64,000 nt of DNA, taken from NCBI GenBank assembly GCA_018398815.1, contig CM031621.1, positions 695,810 through 759,809 of the forward strand, read 5' to 3'. Shown here in pieces: positions 13,560-25,342 of this stretch; positions within the stretch are counted from its first letter, which is position 1, and each line of letters begins with the position of its first letter. The notes under the pieces are model-generated. The model saw nothing but the letters and a program-made list of their open reading frames with translations. It made no database searches and had not been told where the DNA came from. The DNA is from Conus ventricosus (lineage: Eukaryota > Mollusca > Gastropoda > Neogastropoda > Conidae). The translations under genes were made by a program, and so were the position numbers.

Positions 13560-14240
13560 TAGCCCTGGGTTTTTTCGGCTGGGTGGGCAGGGGTGTATTT
13601 ACACACATACCCGGCGTTACCGTCTTAAAAACACTTTAAAGCGGAAAAAAACGTTTTAAAACAAAAAAACAACCACACCGGCGGAAAGCACACACACAAC
13701 CACACACACAACTTAAAGGCACAGGCCCGCTAAAAAAGAACACAAGCACCCCAAAACAACACAAAAACACACAAACTTTCCCCCCATGGAAAAATTTTTC
13801 GGCGGGCCGGGGGGATCATGTGAAGGGGCTTGGGACTATCCCTTTTCTTAATATGGGGGGCCCGCCCAAAACCAGACAACAAAAAAAGAGAGAAAACCCC
13901 AAGGTGGAATGAGACGGTAGTTTGACAGGGAGCATATAATTACACGGCAAGCGGCCCTGGGGAACGCTGTGTGTATGGGGTTTGTGGGGTGGTGGTTGGG
14001 TATCAGGTTTTCCCCTTTTGGGCTGAAATTTTACTGTTTTTGGTTTTTTTTCGCTTTAAGCAAACAAACCCCCAAAAACGGTAAACGGTTTTTGGGGTTA
14101 GGCCCCTTGGGGGGGGGGTTGTTGCACAAACAAAACACACACACTTTGTACGCGTGCGACACACCACACAACACCCCGCGCCTTTCACCCCATACTTAGC
14201 GCAAGCCTGCTAAAAGAAAAAAAACGCAGAAATTTTCCCC
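13560..14240. repeat. CA/AC-rich low-complexity patch
   Basis: Many ACACAC, CACACACAAC and CCACACACA pieces are scattered through this stretch, as expected for a dinucleotide microsatellite region damaged by consensus errors. No coding signal is seen. Confidence 0.5.
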
Positions 14241-15254
14241 ACCCAACAGCCCCCTGTCTTTGAGGTCGCGGCCCCGCAAAACTTTTTCGATTGCATCACG
14301 AAAAAATAGTAAGGAGTGGTCTCCCCTGTACACGTGGGGATTTCACCACCCCAAAAGTAGCTAATATAAAAATTCAACTAATGTTTTGGTGGTCGGTTGG
14401 CCCCCGCAGGGTCACACTTTCGGAGTTTGGGTTGCTGGGGTTCAGGGTGCACTTTCCCCCATTAGTTGGGGCACCAGTTTCGAGTTTTTGGTGGGACCTG
14501 AGTTTGGGGGGCAAGTTCACCCATCCAGATGAAGCCCGGGGCCGCCCTTCCCGACCAAAAGGCCCGCCACCCCACCCAAAAAAACCCCCCGGGAACATCC
14601 TTGGGGGTTTCCCCCCCGAAAGGGATTTGGGCGACACCCAAAATGACGCCTGCAAATAAAAATTAAATCAACGTCGGCCCTGTAAAGGGAAAGGGGGGTT
14701 TTTTTTTTTTTTATGTTAAAAAAAATTGGTTTTTTTTTTTTTTTTTACAATTATTGTTTGTAGCGGGCTGCCATTATTTTTTTCCCAAAAAAATTTAAAT
14801 ATTAAACGCACACAGCAAAAATTTGTCCCCACAATTTAAAAATTTTTTCCAAAGCGTTTGTAAACCCTGCCTTTTAAATTTTAAAAAGACTGGCGTTTTG
14901 GGGGAAAACGCCCCGCCCCGTCACGCGGTAAGGTTAAACGGATAGGCAGAGTCCCTTTGGTAGGGGCCCTCAAAAAAGCAAATTAAAAGGGTAGAGTTTT
15001 TTATCGGGGCGGGTTTAGCCCAAATGCTTTTCCCCGCGGGTTTCCTTTTTATGGGGCGTGTTCAGTCTGGCTATCTTGAAAAATTTAGTAAATTTGTTTG
15101 AAAACGGATTAAAAGTTTCACAGTAGGGTTTTTTTTTTAGATAAACGTTATTTTTTTGGGTTTTTGGAAAGTCTTGCTTTTTAGAGAACGTTTTTAAAGC
15201 CAATCCTGGGGCACTTTCCCCGAAAACTTGGGGGGAGGAGCCCAAATGGCCCAG

Positions 15255-15961
15255 AACAGACATTTATTAGTTCTCTCTAAATGATTTCACAATGCATGAA
15301 GCAAAAGAAATTGTATTTTGAAAGTGAAATCCAGTTGAAATGGAAGAAGAAAAGTCCTTTTACTGTTTTAGCAATAATTGTGTGTTACAGATCCAGCTTC
15401 AATTCTGGCTTCTGAAGCAGCCAAGAAGCCATGTCGCAGATTTGTGCAAACAGGTAATGTTAGTCCTTAAGATTTTGAGGAATAGATCTTTTCCTTAAAA
15501 GAAAATAAGGCATAACACATTTCAACGTTTGGATGATGAGGAGTAGATGTTTTCCTCACAAGAAAATAAGGCGTAATACATTTCAATGTTTGGATGAGGA
15601 GGAGTAGATGTTTTCCACACAAGAAATAAGGCATAATACATTTCAGTGTTTGGATGATACTTGAAGATGACAGGATGGGTACAACTCCGTTTTTTTGGGA
15701 GGTGAAGTGATGATGGGTGAATCTCCACTCTGTACAGAACCTCAAACTTGAAAGTTCTCCAGTTAAGCACTGCTATCACTCAGTAATGTTATATAAACAT
15801 CACTGAACTAAAAAGGCATTTGATTTTTATGATGTGTGTATGCTATTTTGGTTATGTATTGAAAATATCAACTGATTTCACCTCATCCACCAAAATGGAA
15901 AAGACATAACTTCAAAGTTCAGAACTTTGACAAACACAGGTGTGCCCAAATACTGTACATT
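15255..15961. other. Ordinary non-coding sequence with a three-copy repeat
   Basis: Clean sequence resumes here. Apart from the three roughly 61-bp repeats at 15475-15658 I see no gene, RNA or mobile element. Confidence 0.6.
15475..15658. repeat. Three tandem copies of a roughly 61-bp unit
   Basis: Each copy carries AAGAAAATAAGGC followed by TACATTTCAATGTTTGGATG, with single-base differences and one small deletion. Confidence 0.85.
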
Positions 15962-18735
15962 GTGGTGGTGTTTATCAGAGAGCAGTGGTTGTTGAAGGTG
16001 GTGTTTATTAGAGGGGAGTGGTTGTTGAAGGTGGTGTTTATTAGAGGGCAGTGGTTGTTGAAGGTGGTGTTTATTAGAGGGGAGTGGTTTGTTGAGGGTG
16101 GTGTGTGTTAGAGGGCAGTGGTTGTTGAGGGTGGTGTTTATTAGAGGGCAGTGGTTGTTGAAGGTGGTGTTTTATTAGAGGGGAGTGGTTGTTGAGGGTG
16201 GTGTTTATTAGAGGGGAGTGGTTGTTGAAGGTGGTGTTTATTGGAGGGAAGTGGTTGTTGAAGGTGGTGTTTTTTGGAGGGGAGTGGTTGTGAAGGTGGT
16301 GTTTATTGGAGGGAAGTGGTTGTTGAAGGTGGTGTTTATTAGAGGGCAGTGGTTCTTGAGGGTGGTGTTTATTAAGAGGGCAGTGGTTGTTGAGGGTGGT
16401 GTTTATTACAGGGCAGTGGTTCTTGAGGTTGGTGTTCATTAGAGGGCAGGGGTTGTTGAGGGTGGTGTTTATCAGAGGGCAGTGGTTGTTGAGGGTGGTG
16501 TTCATTAGAGGGCAGTGGTTCTTGAGGGTGGTGTTTATTACAGGGGAGTGGTTGTTGAAGGTGGTGTTTATTACAGGGGAGTGGTTCTTGAGGGTGGTGT
16601 TTATTAGAGGGCAGGGGTTGTTGAGGGTGGTGTTTATTAGAGGGGCAGTGGTGGTTGAGGGTGGTGTTTATTAGAGGGCAGTGGTTGTTGAAGGTGGTGT
16701 TTATTAGAGGGGAGTGGTTGTAGAGGGTGGTGTTTATTAGAGGGCAGTGGTTGTTGAAGGTGGTGTTTATTGGAGGGAAGTGGTTGTTGAAGGTGGTGTT
16801 TATTAGAGGGCAGTGGTTGTTGAAGGTGGTGTTTATTAGAGGGCAGTGGTTGTTGAAGGTGGTGTTTATTAGAGGGCAGTGGTTGTAGAGGGTGGTGTTT
16901 ATTAGAGGGGCGGGGTTGTAAAAGGTGGTGTTTATTAGAGGGCAGTGGTTGTTGAAGGTGGTGTTTATTAGAGGGGAGTGGTTGTAGAGGGTGGTTGTTT
17001 ATTAGAGGGCAGTGGTTGTTGAAGGTGGTGTTATTAGAGGGCAGTGGTTATAGAGGGTGGTGTTTATTACAGGGGAGTGGTTGTTGAAGGTGTTTATTAG
17101 AGGGCAGTGGTTGTTGAAGGTGTTTTATTAGGGGCAGTGGTTGTTGAAGGTGGTGTTTATTAGAGGGCAGTAGTTGTAGAGGGTGGTGTTTATTAGAGGG
17201 AGTGGTTGTTGAAGGTGGTGTTAATTAGAGGGCAGTAGTTGTAGAGGGTGGTGTTTATTAGAGGGGAGTGGTTGTTGAAGGTGGTGTTTATTAGATGGCA
17301 GTGGTTGTTGAAGGTGGTGTTTTTAGATGGCATTGGTTGTTGAAGGTGGTGTTTATTAAGGGCAGTGGATTGTTGAAGGTGGTGTTTATTAGAGCGGAGT
17401 GGTTGTTGAAGGTGGTGTTTATTAGAGGGCAGTGGTTGTTAAGGGTGGTGTTTATTAGAGGGCAGTGGTTGTTGAAGGTGGTGTTTATTACAGGGGAGTG
17501 GTTGTTGAGGGTGGTGTTTATTAGAGGGCAGTGGTTGTTAAGGGTGGTGTTTATTTAGAGGGCAGTGGTTGTTGAAGGTGGTGTTTATTACAGGGCAGTG
17601 GTTGTTGAGGTTGGTGTTTTATTAGAGGGCAGTGGTTGTTAAGGGTGGTGTTTATTAGAGGGCAGTGGTTGTTGAAGGTGGTATTCATTAGAGGGGAGTG
17701 GTTGTTGAAGGTGGTGTTTATTAGAGGGCAGTGGTTGTTGAAGGTGGTGTTTATTAGAGGGGAGTGGTTGTTGAGGGTGGTGTTTATTAGAGGGCAGTGG
17801 TTGTTGAGGGTGGTGTTTATTAGAGGGGAGTGGTTGTTTGAAGGTGGTGTTTATTAGAGGGCAGTGGTTGTTGAAGGTGGTGTTTATTAGAGGGCAGTGG
17901 TTGTTGAAGGTGGTATTCATTAGAGGGGAGTGGTTGTTGAAGGTGGTGTTTATTAGAGGGCAGTGTTGTTGAAGGTGGTGTTTATTAGAGGGGAGTGGTT
18001 GTTGAGGGTGGTGTTTATTAGAGGGCAGTGGTTGTTGAGGGTGGTGTTTATTAGAGGGGAGTGGTTGTTTGAAGGTGGTGTTTATTACAGGGCAGTGGTT
18101 GTTGAAGGTGGTGTTTATTAGAGGGCAGTGGTTGTTAAGGGTGGTGTTTATTAGAGGGGAGTGGTTGTTTGAAGGTGGTGTTTATTACAGGGCAGTGGTT
18201 GTTGAAGGTGGTGTTTATTAGAGGGCAGTGGTTGTTAAGGTGGTGTGTATTAGAGGGGAGTGGTTGTTTGAAGGTGGTGTTTATTACAGGGCAGTGGTTG
18301 TTTGAAGGTGGTGTTTATTAGAGGGCAGTGGTTGTTGAAGGTGGTGTTTATTAGAGCGGAGTGGTTGTTGAGGGTGGTGTGTATTAGAGGGAGAGGGTTG
18401 TTGAGGGTGGTGTTTATTAGAGGGCAGTGGTGGTTGAGGGGTGGTGTTTATTACAGGGGAGTGGTTGTTGAGGGGTGTTGGATTAGAGGGCAGTGGTTGT
18501 TAAGGGTGGTGTGTATTAGAGGGGATTGGTTGTTGAGGGTGGTGTTTATTACAGGGCAGTGGTTGTTGAGGGTGGTGTTTATTACAGGGCAGTGGTTGTT
18601 GAAGGTGGTGTTTATTAGAGGGCAGTGGTTGTTGAGGGTGGTGTTTATTAGAGGGGAGTGGTGTTTGAGGATGGTGTTTATTAGAGGGGAGTGGTTGTTG
18701 AGGGTGGTGTTTATTAGAGGGCAGTGGTTGATGAA
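15962..18735. repeat. 33-bp minisatellite, roughly 84 copies
   Basis: The unit begins GTGGTTGTTGAAGGTGGTGT and ends TTATTAGAGGGCA. Copies alternate irregularly between ...GGGCA and ...GGGGA endings. Because 33 is divisible by 3, several frames stay open on both strands and translate as 11-residue peptide repeats (plus strand around WLLRVVFIRGQ). These are by-products of the period: single-base indels break them, and there is no start context, signal or domain. I do not regard them as genes. The copy number is estimated from span divided by unit. Confidence 0.95.
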
Positions 18736-19305
18736 AATGGTGATTACTAGTTCTGAGTGGTTGATTGAATTAAGCTACAGTCAAAAATGGCAGCTGTTAC
18801 AGTATAGTAGAAGGGTGGGGGAGGGGTGGGGTTATTGTTGAAGGAAGATGGTTATCAGAGGGGGTTGATCGTTGGGAGTACTGGTGTTCAGAGGGAATGG
18901 ATGTAGGAAGAGATACGGTGATGGACAGCCTTACATCGGACACTTTTTCAATGGGGTGGATTGCGTATCCATGTCAGGGAGGGATAGTGGGTAATGCTCT
19001 AGATCTGTTGAGGCCTGTGTCACAACATGACGTCTGGGTTTGTTGGCGTGAGTGGTCAGTCTTGTCTCTGCTAGGCCTGAAACTGATGACTGAGATGGCC
19101 TCAAGAGTTGTGAAACGACACAAATAGGAGGACACTGATGGGAATAGTGGAACCTGTACCAAAGTTGAAGAAAGACATGGTGACTGAGTTTTTTGTTGGA
19201 GGGACAGAAGCTCTTGTTCATCCCAGCCCCCCCACCCCCACCCCCCACCCCCACACACACACTCTGATACCCTTGTTCTGTTGACCGTTGGCTATTATCT
19301 GTTGA
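18736..19305. other. Non-coding sequence between two minisatellites
   Basis: A C-rich (CCCCCACCC) and CACACA patch lies at 19225-19262 just before the assembly gap. I see nothing else here. Confidence 0.6.
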
Positions 19306-19405
19306 NNNNNNNNNNNNNNNNNNNNNNNNNNNNNNNNNNNNNNNNNNNNNNNNNNNNNNNNNNNNNNNNNNNNNNNNNNNNNNNNNNNNNNNNNNNNNNN
19401 NNNNN
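19306..19405. other. Assembly gap of 100 N
   Basis: Exactly 100 N, the conventional filler for a gap of unknown size. It abuts the first unit of the 27/31-bp minisatellite, so the true array is probably longer than shown. Confidence 0.99.
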
Positions 19406-20772
19406 TTCATCCCACTGGACACTCAACACTGTTTCATCCCACTGGACACTCAACACTGTGTCACCCCACTGGACACTCGACACTGTTTCATCCCACTGGA
19501 CACTCGACACTGTTTCATCCCACTGGACACTCGACACTGTTTCATCCCACTATACACTCAACACTGTGTCATCCCACTGGACACTCAACACTGTTTCATC
19601 CCACTGGACACTCGACACCGGCTGTTTCATCCCACTGGACACTCAACACTGTTTCATCCCACTGGACACTCGACACTGTTTCATCCCACTGGACACTCAA
19701 CACTGTGTCATCCCACTGGACACTCAACACTGGCTGTTTCATCCCACTGGACACTCAACACTGTGTCATCCCACTGGACACTCAACACTGGCTGTTTCAT
19801 CCCACTGGACACTCAACACTGTTTCATCCCACTGGACACTCAACACTGTGTCATCCCACTGGACACTCAACACTGTTTCATCCCACTGGACACTCAACAC
19901 TGTCATCCGACTGGACACTCAACACTGCCTGTTTCATCCCACTGGACACTCAACACTGTGTCATCCCACTGGACACTCAACACTGTCATCCCACTGGACA
20001 CTCAACACTGCCTGTTTCATCCCACTGGACACTCAACACTGGCTGTTTCATCCCACTGGACACTCAGCACTGTTTCATCCCACTGGACACTCAACACTGT
20101 GTCATCCGACTGGACACTCAACACTGCCTGTTTCATCCCACTGGACACTCAACACTGTGTCATCCGACTGGACACTCAACACTGTGTCATCCCACTGGAC
20201 ACTCAACACTGTTCACCCCACTGGACACTCAACACTGCCTGTTTCATCCCACTGGACACTCAACACTGGCTGTTTCATCCCACTGGACACTCAACACTGT
20301 TTCATCCCACTGGACACTCAACACTGTTTCATCCCACTGGACACTCAACACTGGCTGTTTCATCCCACTGGACACTCAACACTGGCTGTTTCATCCCACT
20401 GGACACTCAACACTGGCTGTTTCATCCACTGGACACTCAACACTGCCTGTTTCATCCCACTGGACACTCAACACCGGCTGTTTCATCCGACTGGACACTC
20501 AACACTGCCTGTTTCATCCCACTGGACACTCAACACTGGCTGTTTCATCCCACTGGACACTCAACACTGTTTCATCCCTGGACACTCAACACTGTTTCAT
20601 CCACTGGACACTCAACACTGTTGCATCCCACTGGACACTCAACACTGGCTGTTTCATCCCACTGGACACTCAACACTGGCTGTTTCATCCCACTGGACAC
20701 TCAACACTGGCTGTTTCATCCCACTGGACACTCAACACTGCCTGTTTCATCCCATTGGACACTCAACACTGA
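19406..20772. repeat. 27/31-bp minisatellite, about 48 copies
   Basis: The core is CCCACTGGACACTCAACACT followed by GTTTCAT. A longer form inserts GGCT or GCCT before GTTTCAT. Long open frames across it, including one that crosses the N gap, are artefacts of repetition. Confidence 0.95.
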
Positions 20773-20785
20773 CTGATAAACGGTA

Positions 20786-20884
20786 GGGGCCGAGAAGTCC
20801 GCCAAATAAATGCCCGTGACTGGAATCGAACGCACGGCCTCCCAACCCACAATTCCTAATGCTAACCACAACGCCACGGCGACT
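20786..20884 (-). mobile_element. tRNA-derived SINE head or tRNA-like pseudogene
   Basis: On the minus strand there is a box A-like TGGCGTTGTGGTTAGC (box core at 20866-20876) and a box B-like GTTCGATTCCA (20821-20831) at pol III promoter spacing. Complementary CCGTG/CACGG ends suggest an acceptor stem. No clean anticodon loop can be folded by eye, and the T stem is mismatched, so a functional tRNA is unlikely. The 3' side runs almost straight into the 27/31-bp array. Confidence 0.5.
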
Positions 20885-22114
20885 GGTCAAGTTTAACATT
20901 AGATCGTCGGACCTTGCGATCATCGTACTCTCTTTTTGTACGCTATTTTGAGCCTGGTTGACCTCCGGAAAGGAAGCACAGACTGCAGCCCTTTCACCGA
21001 CCAGAAGGAATGTTTGAAATAGGAACGTTTAGAATGGGAACGAAGAAATGCTGTCTGTCTGTCTGTGTGTCCGTGCTCAAATGTGTTCCACTCGCTCCAG
21101 ACAAAACTTCTGGGTTGGTCTTTCTGAAAATGTGTAGGCATGTTCATTATGGGTCACGGATGATGCCCGATGTTTTATTTTACCAGAATAGCCGTTACAA
21201 ACGGCTACAACGGCCCCAAACGGTTTTTTCTTCTTTATGGAGTGTCTCAGCTGATCTTTTGGAGGGGATGACGTTCAGTAACGATGACGCGTTGAGAAAA
21301 AAAAAACGTTTTGAGTGACGTCAAATAGGCCTACATTATGACGCATGTTTGTGACATTTTTCAGCCCCACCCCCACCCCCACCCCACGCGTATTCAAGAT
21401 AAACTGGCAGTAGCCTACGTTTATATGCTATATATTTGTATCTTGTTCCTTCATACATTCGAGCTTTCTCTGATTTCAGACGATGCAGTCTGGTGACGTC
21501 AAATCTACACGTCGTTACGAAAAAGCCTAACACTGGAAGGAATGCTGCTGGTTTGGCCCCGCGTTGTTTCTACGTGCGATGTCTGCCTGCGACTCGAATT
21601 CAGTTTTGTACACCATTATAGCACTTCAGTTACCTGTTACATTTCCTACACATCCCTCCATTTAAACCTATCTTAAAATGAACGAAATTTTGATTCATCT
21701 TAACGAGTCTTTTGTAAACTGATTTTGTTCGTAGATGTGCAAACATTTAGGCTAGCACTGGAATCATCCTGACCCGCGATCTGAAGGATTGTTCAGCATG
21801 TTCTTTTCGAGGTGTGCAGAGTGTTAACCATTTATACTAGCTGTCCTTTCGTGAAAGCGATCGTGTAGTTGATCGTAACTTCATTTGTAGGCATTTTTTC
21901 GTTTCGGAATAAATTTTTCTTCTTCATTCAGTTCAGTAATAATACTCAAAAGTTCGCTGTACTTTGGAAACACAGAGTTGAAATTTAGGATGAGGAGATC
22001 GGTAAAACCAATGTTATAGGCTACTGAGAATAGTTGCAAGCTCAGTAGGCGTTAAAAGCAATAGAACTGCTTATTATGAACAGTTCTAAGCTCAGCGCTT
22101 TATAATTATTTTCA
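20885..22114. other. Non-coding sequence
   Basis: There are short C-rich and homopolymer patches (for example CCCCACCCCCACC near 21366). No supported gene, RNA or mobile element is visible. Confidence 0.55.
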
Positions 22115-23042
22115 GGATCAGGATCAGGGGCGTTGTATCAAATACAACTTAGCCTATTTAGGCTTTTTACGCCCCTTCTGTATGTATATATCCTTTTTTT
22201 TTTTTTTTTTTTCGTAACCGGTGGTCCAGTCATAGGCAAGCTCAGACCTATTATCCATCAAATTCATATCTAATTTTTGTTAATAATTCATGTTTATCTA
22301 TGAGGTTCTTAAAAACATTAATACTAGGTGCACGTTTGATGTTAAGTGTTAGTTTATTCCAAAAGTTGGTTACTCTATTAGTAAAAGTAAATTTTCTTAA
22401 ATTCGTTCTAGAATATTGTTTAAATATCTTATCTTCACTGTTCCTTGTAACATTCTTCTGCGGAGTACAAAAAAAGCATGCTTTATCAACATCATCAATT
22501 TCATTAAATATCTTGTATGCTTGAATCAAGTCTCCTCTTATTCTTCTTGCCTTAAGTGTTGGAAGTTGCAGATATTTTAATCTTTCCTGATATGAGTAAT
22601 CTTTTATATTATGAATCATCTTGGTTGCTCTTTTGTACCTGTTCTAGAGCTTCTGATTGTCTCTTTAGCATTGGATACCATACAGTGTTGCCATATTCAA
22701 GAACAGATCTAACTAGTGTCTTATATAATTGCAAAAAAGTGTCCTTTTCCATAAATGTAAAGGTTCTTTTTATTATTCCAATCATTCTGTTAGCCTTATT
22801 AATACTATTACAATATGATTGTCAAATAGTAAATTTTTGTCAAAAGTCACACCTAGGTCTTTCTCTTCTTCACATTTAGATACTTTTATTTCCTTGCTCC
22901 CAATTTTCATTATATACTCCTTTTGTGGGTTTGTTTTACCAATATGAAGTACTTTACATTTTTCTGCATTAAAATATAGGTCCCAAGTATCAGACCACTA
23001 CTAATGTTTCAATATCCTTTTGTAATTCCTTATGCAATCTTC
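22115..23042 (-). mobile_element. 3' fragment of a CR1/Jockey-type non-LTR retrotransposon
   Basis: The minus strand encodes the C-terminal end of a non-LTR reverse transcriptase. The segment 22620-23040 gives FNAEKCKVLHIG, then EEEKDLGVTFD, then LYKTLVRSVLEYGNTVWYP. The segment 22251-22619 continues with YQERLKYLQLPTLKARRIRG, a WNKL motif and a terminal stop. Two frame changes or stops separate the pieces, so it is dead and 5'-truncated. The 3' UTR contains an A-rich run (T-run on plus at 22196-22212), and the end carries a short TGATCC tandem, a 3' signature seen in CR1-like elements. The 5' break is near 23042. Confidence 0.8.
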
Positions 23043-24265
23043 TTTTGAACACCAGCGAGTAGAAAGACTTGGGATATGAAGGTGTGTTTTCTCCCTTGAA
23101 AAAAAGATCGTTTGAAAAACATTATTGTCCTTTCGACCTAAGCGACGAAACCACTTGTGGAGACAAGGTCGTGTATCGCTGAATTCATTGACGGAACAAA
23201 GACTGTCGGAAGTCCATGAAGTAATACAGGATTTCGTTCAGTTTGGATCGGCTTTTAGGCGACTGTCATCAAGAGCTGTGCTGTATAATAATAAATCCTA
23301 GCTGTGTGAACTGTTGACATCTTCATCCGTTTGGTGTCCTCAATCAACAGGCTGATTATTCTGACACTTGTAACGGAGGGGTAAGCGCAGGAAAAAAAAT
23401 CGTAATGGTTAGCTTTTAGTTGCATTCCCAGGGTCAGGTTCAGAGCGAGTTGTCTGAACGGTGATTTGAATAGCTGAATAAACATTTGATGGTGTAGTAA
23501 CTAAACGAATGAACTGAGGAAACACTGTGCTGTGTTAAGAAGAGATGTTGAAGCAAAGAAACATACTGTTTGAGTGGAAATTAATGTTGTGCGAATGAAC
23601 AAAAGAGCAAGATGTAAAAAGTCTTGATTTATCCATTGCTAAACATTTTTGTGTTTGTTTGCTGCACAGTCACCAGCACTTCATGTTTCGACGTTCCTTA
23701 GAGAAGTTTGTTATTTATGCTGAAGAGTTGTCCCATCCTCAACTTTTAAAAAAACCAGACATACTTTTCTATCAGGGTAACTTCAGTTTGGTTTTTTCCC
23801 CCATGAATTCATTCAGTGTATTTCATTCACCCTGACAGAACTTTTGAACGTAATTTATTACTTTTTTTCATACGTTCCCTCACTGAGGTTTAAATCCATG
23901 CTGTGTGTGTTTATGCGTGTGTGTGTGCATGTGTGTTTTAGTAGCCTATGTGTGTACAGTGCTGGCAAAATAGTGGATATGGAGACTTTTCTTTCCGACC
24001 ATCCTTGCACAAGGAGCAAGATGTTACATGGGAGTAAAGTCATCACTAAATATCTTCAGGAATGTTTTCAACATTAAAAAACCCCAATATTTTGTCCAGA
24101 AACTGTCATCATTTACAATATGCGACTAGTATTTTACATCTCAATAAGAAATCAATTTTGGCTTTGAGCAAATGGTAGATCTACGACAGTTTATTAAGAA
24201 GGCAATGGCAAGGAGCCCATGGTGGTGATGGTGGTCTGTGGGTAGAATTGTTAACTGTTTCAGTG
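23043..24265. other. Non-coding sequence
   Basis: A short GT-rich patch lies at 23897-23938. No supported gene or RNA is visible. Confidence 0.55.
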
Positions 24266-24305
24266 ATTAGAAAAGTAGTTAGACTCTGAATCAAAAACTT
24301 ACTTG

Positions 24306-24341
24306 GAGAATATTTCGACAGGGTTGCCCTGTCTTCTTCAG
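24306..24341 (-). ncRNA. Hammerhead-like hairpin in the Penelope 3' region (copy 1)
   Basis: The minus strand reads CTGAAGA, A, then a perfect 7-bp stem GACAGGG/CCCTGTC with a CAA loop, then GAAATATTCTC. CTGANGA-stem-GAAA is the hammerhead core, and hammerhead motifs are known in Penelope-like elements. One extra A between CTGAAGA and the stem departs from the consensus, and stems I and III cannot be confirmed by eye. Activity is not claimed. Confidence 0.3.
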
Positions 24342-25337
24342 CTCACTGTTGCTGTTGTGGCAGCGAGGCCTGGTGGGACGACTGTTGTGTGGGGTGAGCG
24401 GTTGTCGGGATCTGATTGTAGATGGGGGGAAGTTCAAAGCCTTGATCTCTGTTCAGGCTGGGGCGTCTGGTCTTAATTTCAATGGCTTCTTTAACTTTTC
24501 TTCTGTGAGGAAGGGCTCTGTAGATAAGGTCTTGGTTTCTTGGGGGCTGAAACTGTGGCCTGTGGCTTGTAGATGTTCATGTATGGCAGAATTAGATCGG
24601 TTTTGGTGTTCCTGTAGACGGGTGGTGAGTGGTCTTGGTGTCTCGCCAATGTAGGTATGGGTCAGTCTTGACACCCTACCGGGTACACTACACCACACTG
24701 CTTGAGGGGGTCCGTTTTGTCTTTGACATGGGTCAGTTGCTGGCGTAGGGAGTTTGTGGGTTTATGGAACACTTTGCATCCATGTTGTTGGAAGGACCTG
24801 GCCAGACGCTCTGAAACTCCTTTAATGTAAGGGATCCCCACTTTCACACTGTCCGTATCTGTAGAAGGGTAGCGAACTCAAGGGTTGTCCCACATCCATG
24901 CAGGGTGTCCATTAGCAGAAAGGGCAGTCTTGATGTGTTCTTCTTCTTTCAGCTCTTCCTCCTTAGTGGAACACAGTACAGAGGCTCTGTGCATGAGGGT
25001 GTTGACAGCAGATCTCTTGTGTTGGAGGGGTGTGTTAGAATGAAAGTTCAGATATTGGTCAGTGTGGGTGGGTTTCCTATAGACGGTGGTCTCCACCCTG
25101 TCATCATGGGTTCGGGTGATGGGTGTGTCCAGGAACGGGATCTTCCCTTCTGCTTCAGTTTCCGAAGTGAAGTGGATACTGTCGTCGATGAAATTCAGGT
25201 GAGTAGTGAAGCTGTCAACCTCCGTCTCCTGTATGCGGGTCATGGTGTCGTCCACATAGCGGTACCACATGCTGGGAGGGTTGGCAGCGGTCTCAAGGGC
25301 TACTTTTTCAAAATGTTCCATGTACAGGTTGGCTACC

Positions 25338-25342
25338 ACTGG
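25338..25342. repeat. Target-site duplication ACTGG, left copy
   Basis: ACTGG flanks the inserted LTR on both sides (25338-25342 and 26574-26578). The uninterrupted site in Penelope copy 2 has ACTGG only once, which shows a 5-bp duplication at insertion. Confidence 0.9.

Larger units (their letters stand above)
701..15250. other. Homopolymer-distorted block, probably mis-assembled or badly corrected sequence
   Basis: For about 14.5 kb the text is dominated by runs of 3-14 identical bases (TTTT, AAAA, CCCC, GGGG next to each other), unlike either flank. Reading frames break every few dozen codons on all strands. Short islands still look protein-like, for example minus 4310-4501, minus 8797-9042, minus near 12060-12210 and plus 6711-6821, but none carries a motif I can name. 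The transition back to ordinary sequence at about 15255 is abrupt. The most economical reading is a low-coverage long-read consensus with systematic homopolymer errors. It may cover the continuation of the viral-type element that starts at the left edge. No gene is called here. Confidence 0.7.
24266..25342 (-). mobile_element. Penelope-like element copy 1, 3' segment (RT end plus GIY-YIG), broken
   Basis: Reading the minus strand from 25342, the protein continues VANLYMEHFEKVALE and reaches the reverse-transcriptase catalytic YVDDT motif. After the RT and linker comes a GIY-YIG endonuclease with GVVYPVGCQD and HTYIGETPRPL. A frame change lies between those two halves of the GIY-YIG motif, so the copy is dead. 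RT plus C-terminal GIY-YIG is the diagnostic pair of Penelope-like elements. The 3' end, ...CTTTTCTAAT, matches copy 2 and is lost at 24266. The upstream part of the same copy is at 26574-26688, separated by the inserted LTR. Confidence 0.88.

Noticed and set aside
15962..18735. Open frames with 11-residue repeats on both strands
   Set aside because: The period of 33 is divisible by 3, so open frames are expected. No domain, and frequent breaks by single-base changes.
15475..18735. CRISPR-like array
   Set aside because: Repeats are head to tail without unique spacers, in a eukaryotic scaffold. Same for all the other arrays here.
19281..20786. Plus-strand frame of 501 codons with an X stretch
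   Set aside because: It crosses 100 N and then a 27/31-bp minisatellite; three frames show the same peptide pattern.
20786..20884. Functional tRNA gene
   Set aside because: Box A and B are recognisable, but there is no clean anticodon stem-loop and the T stem is mismatched. A SINE head or pseudogene fits better.
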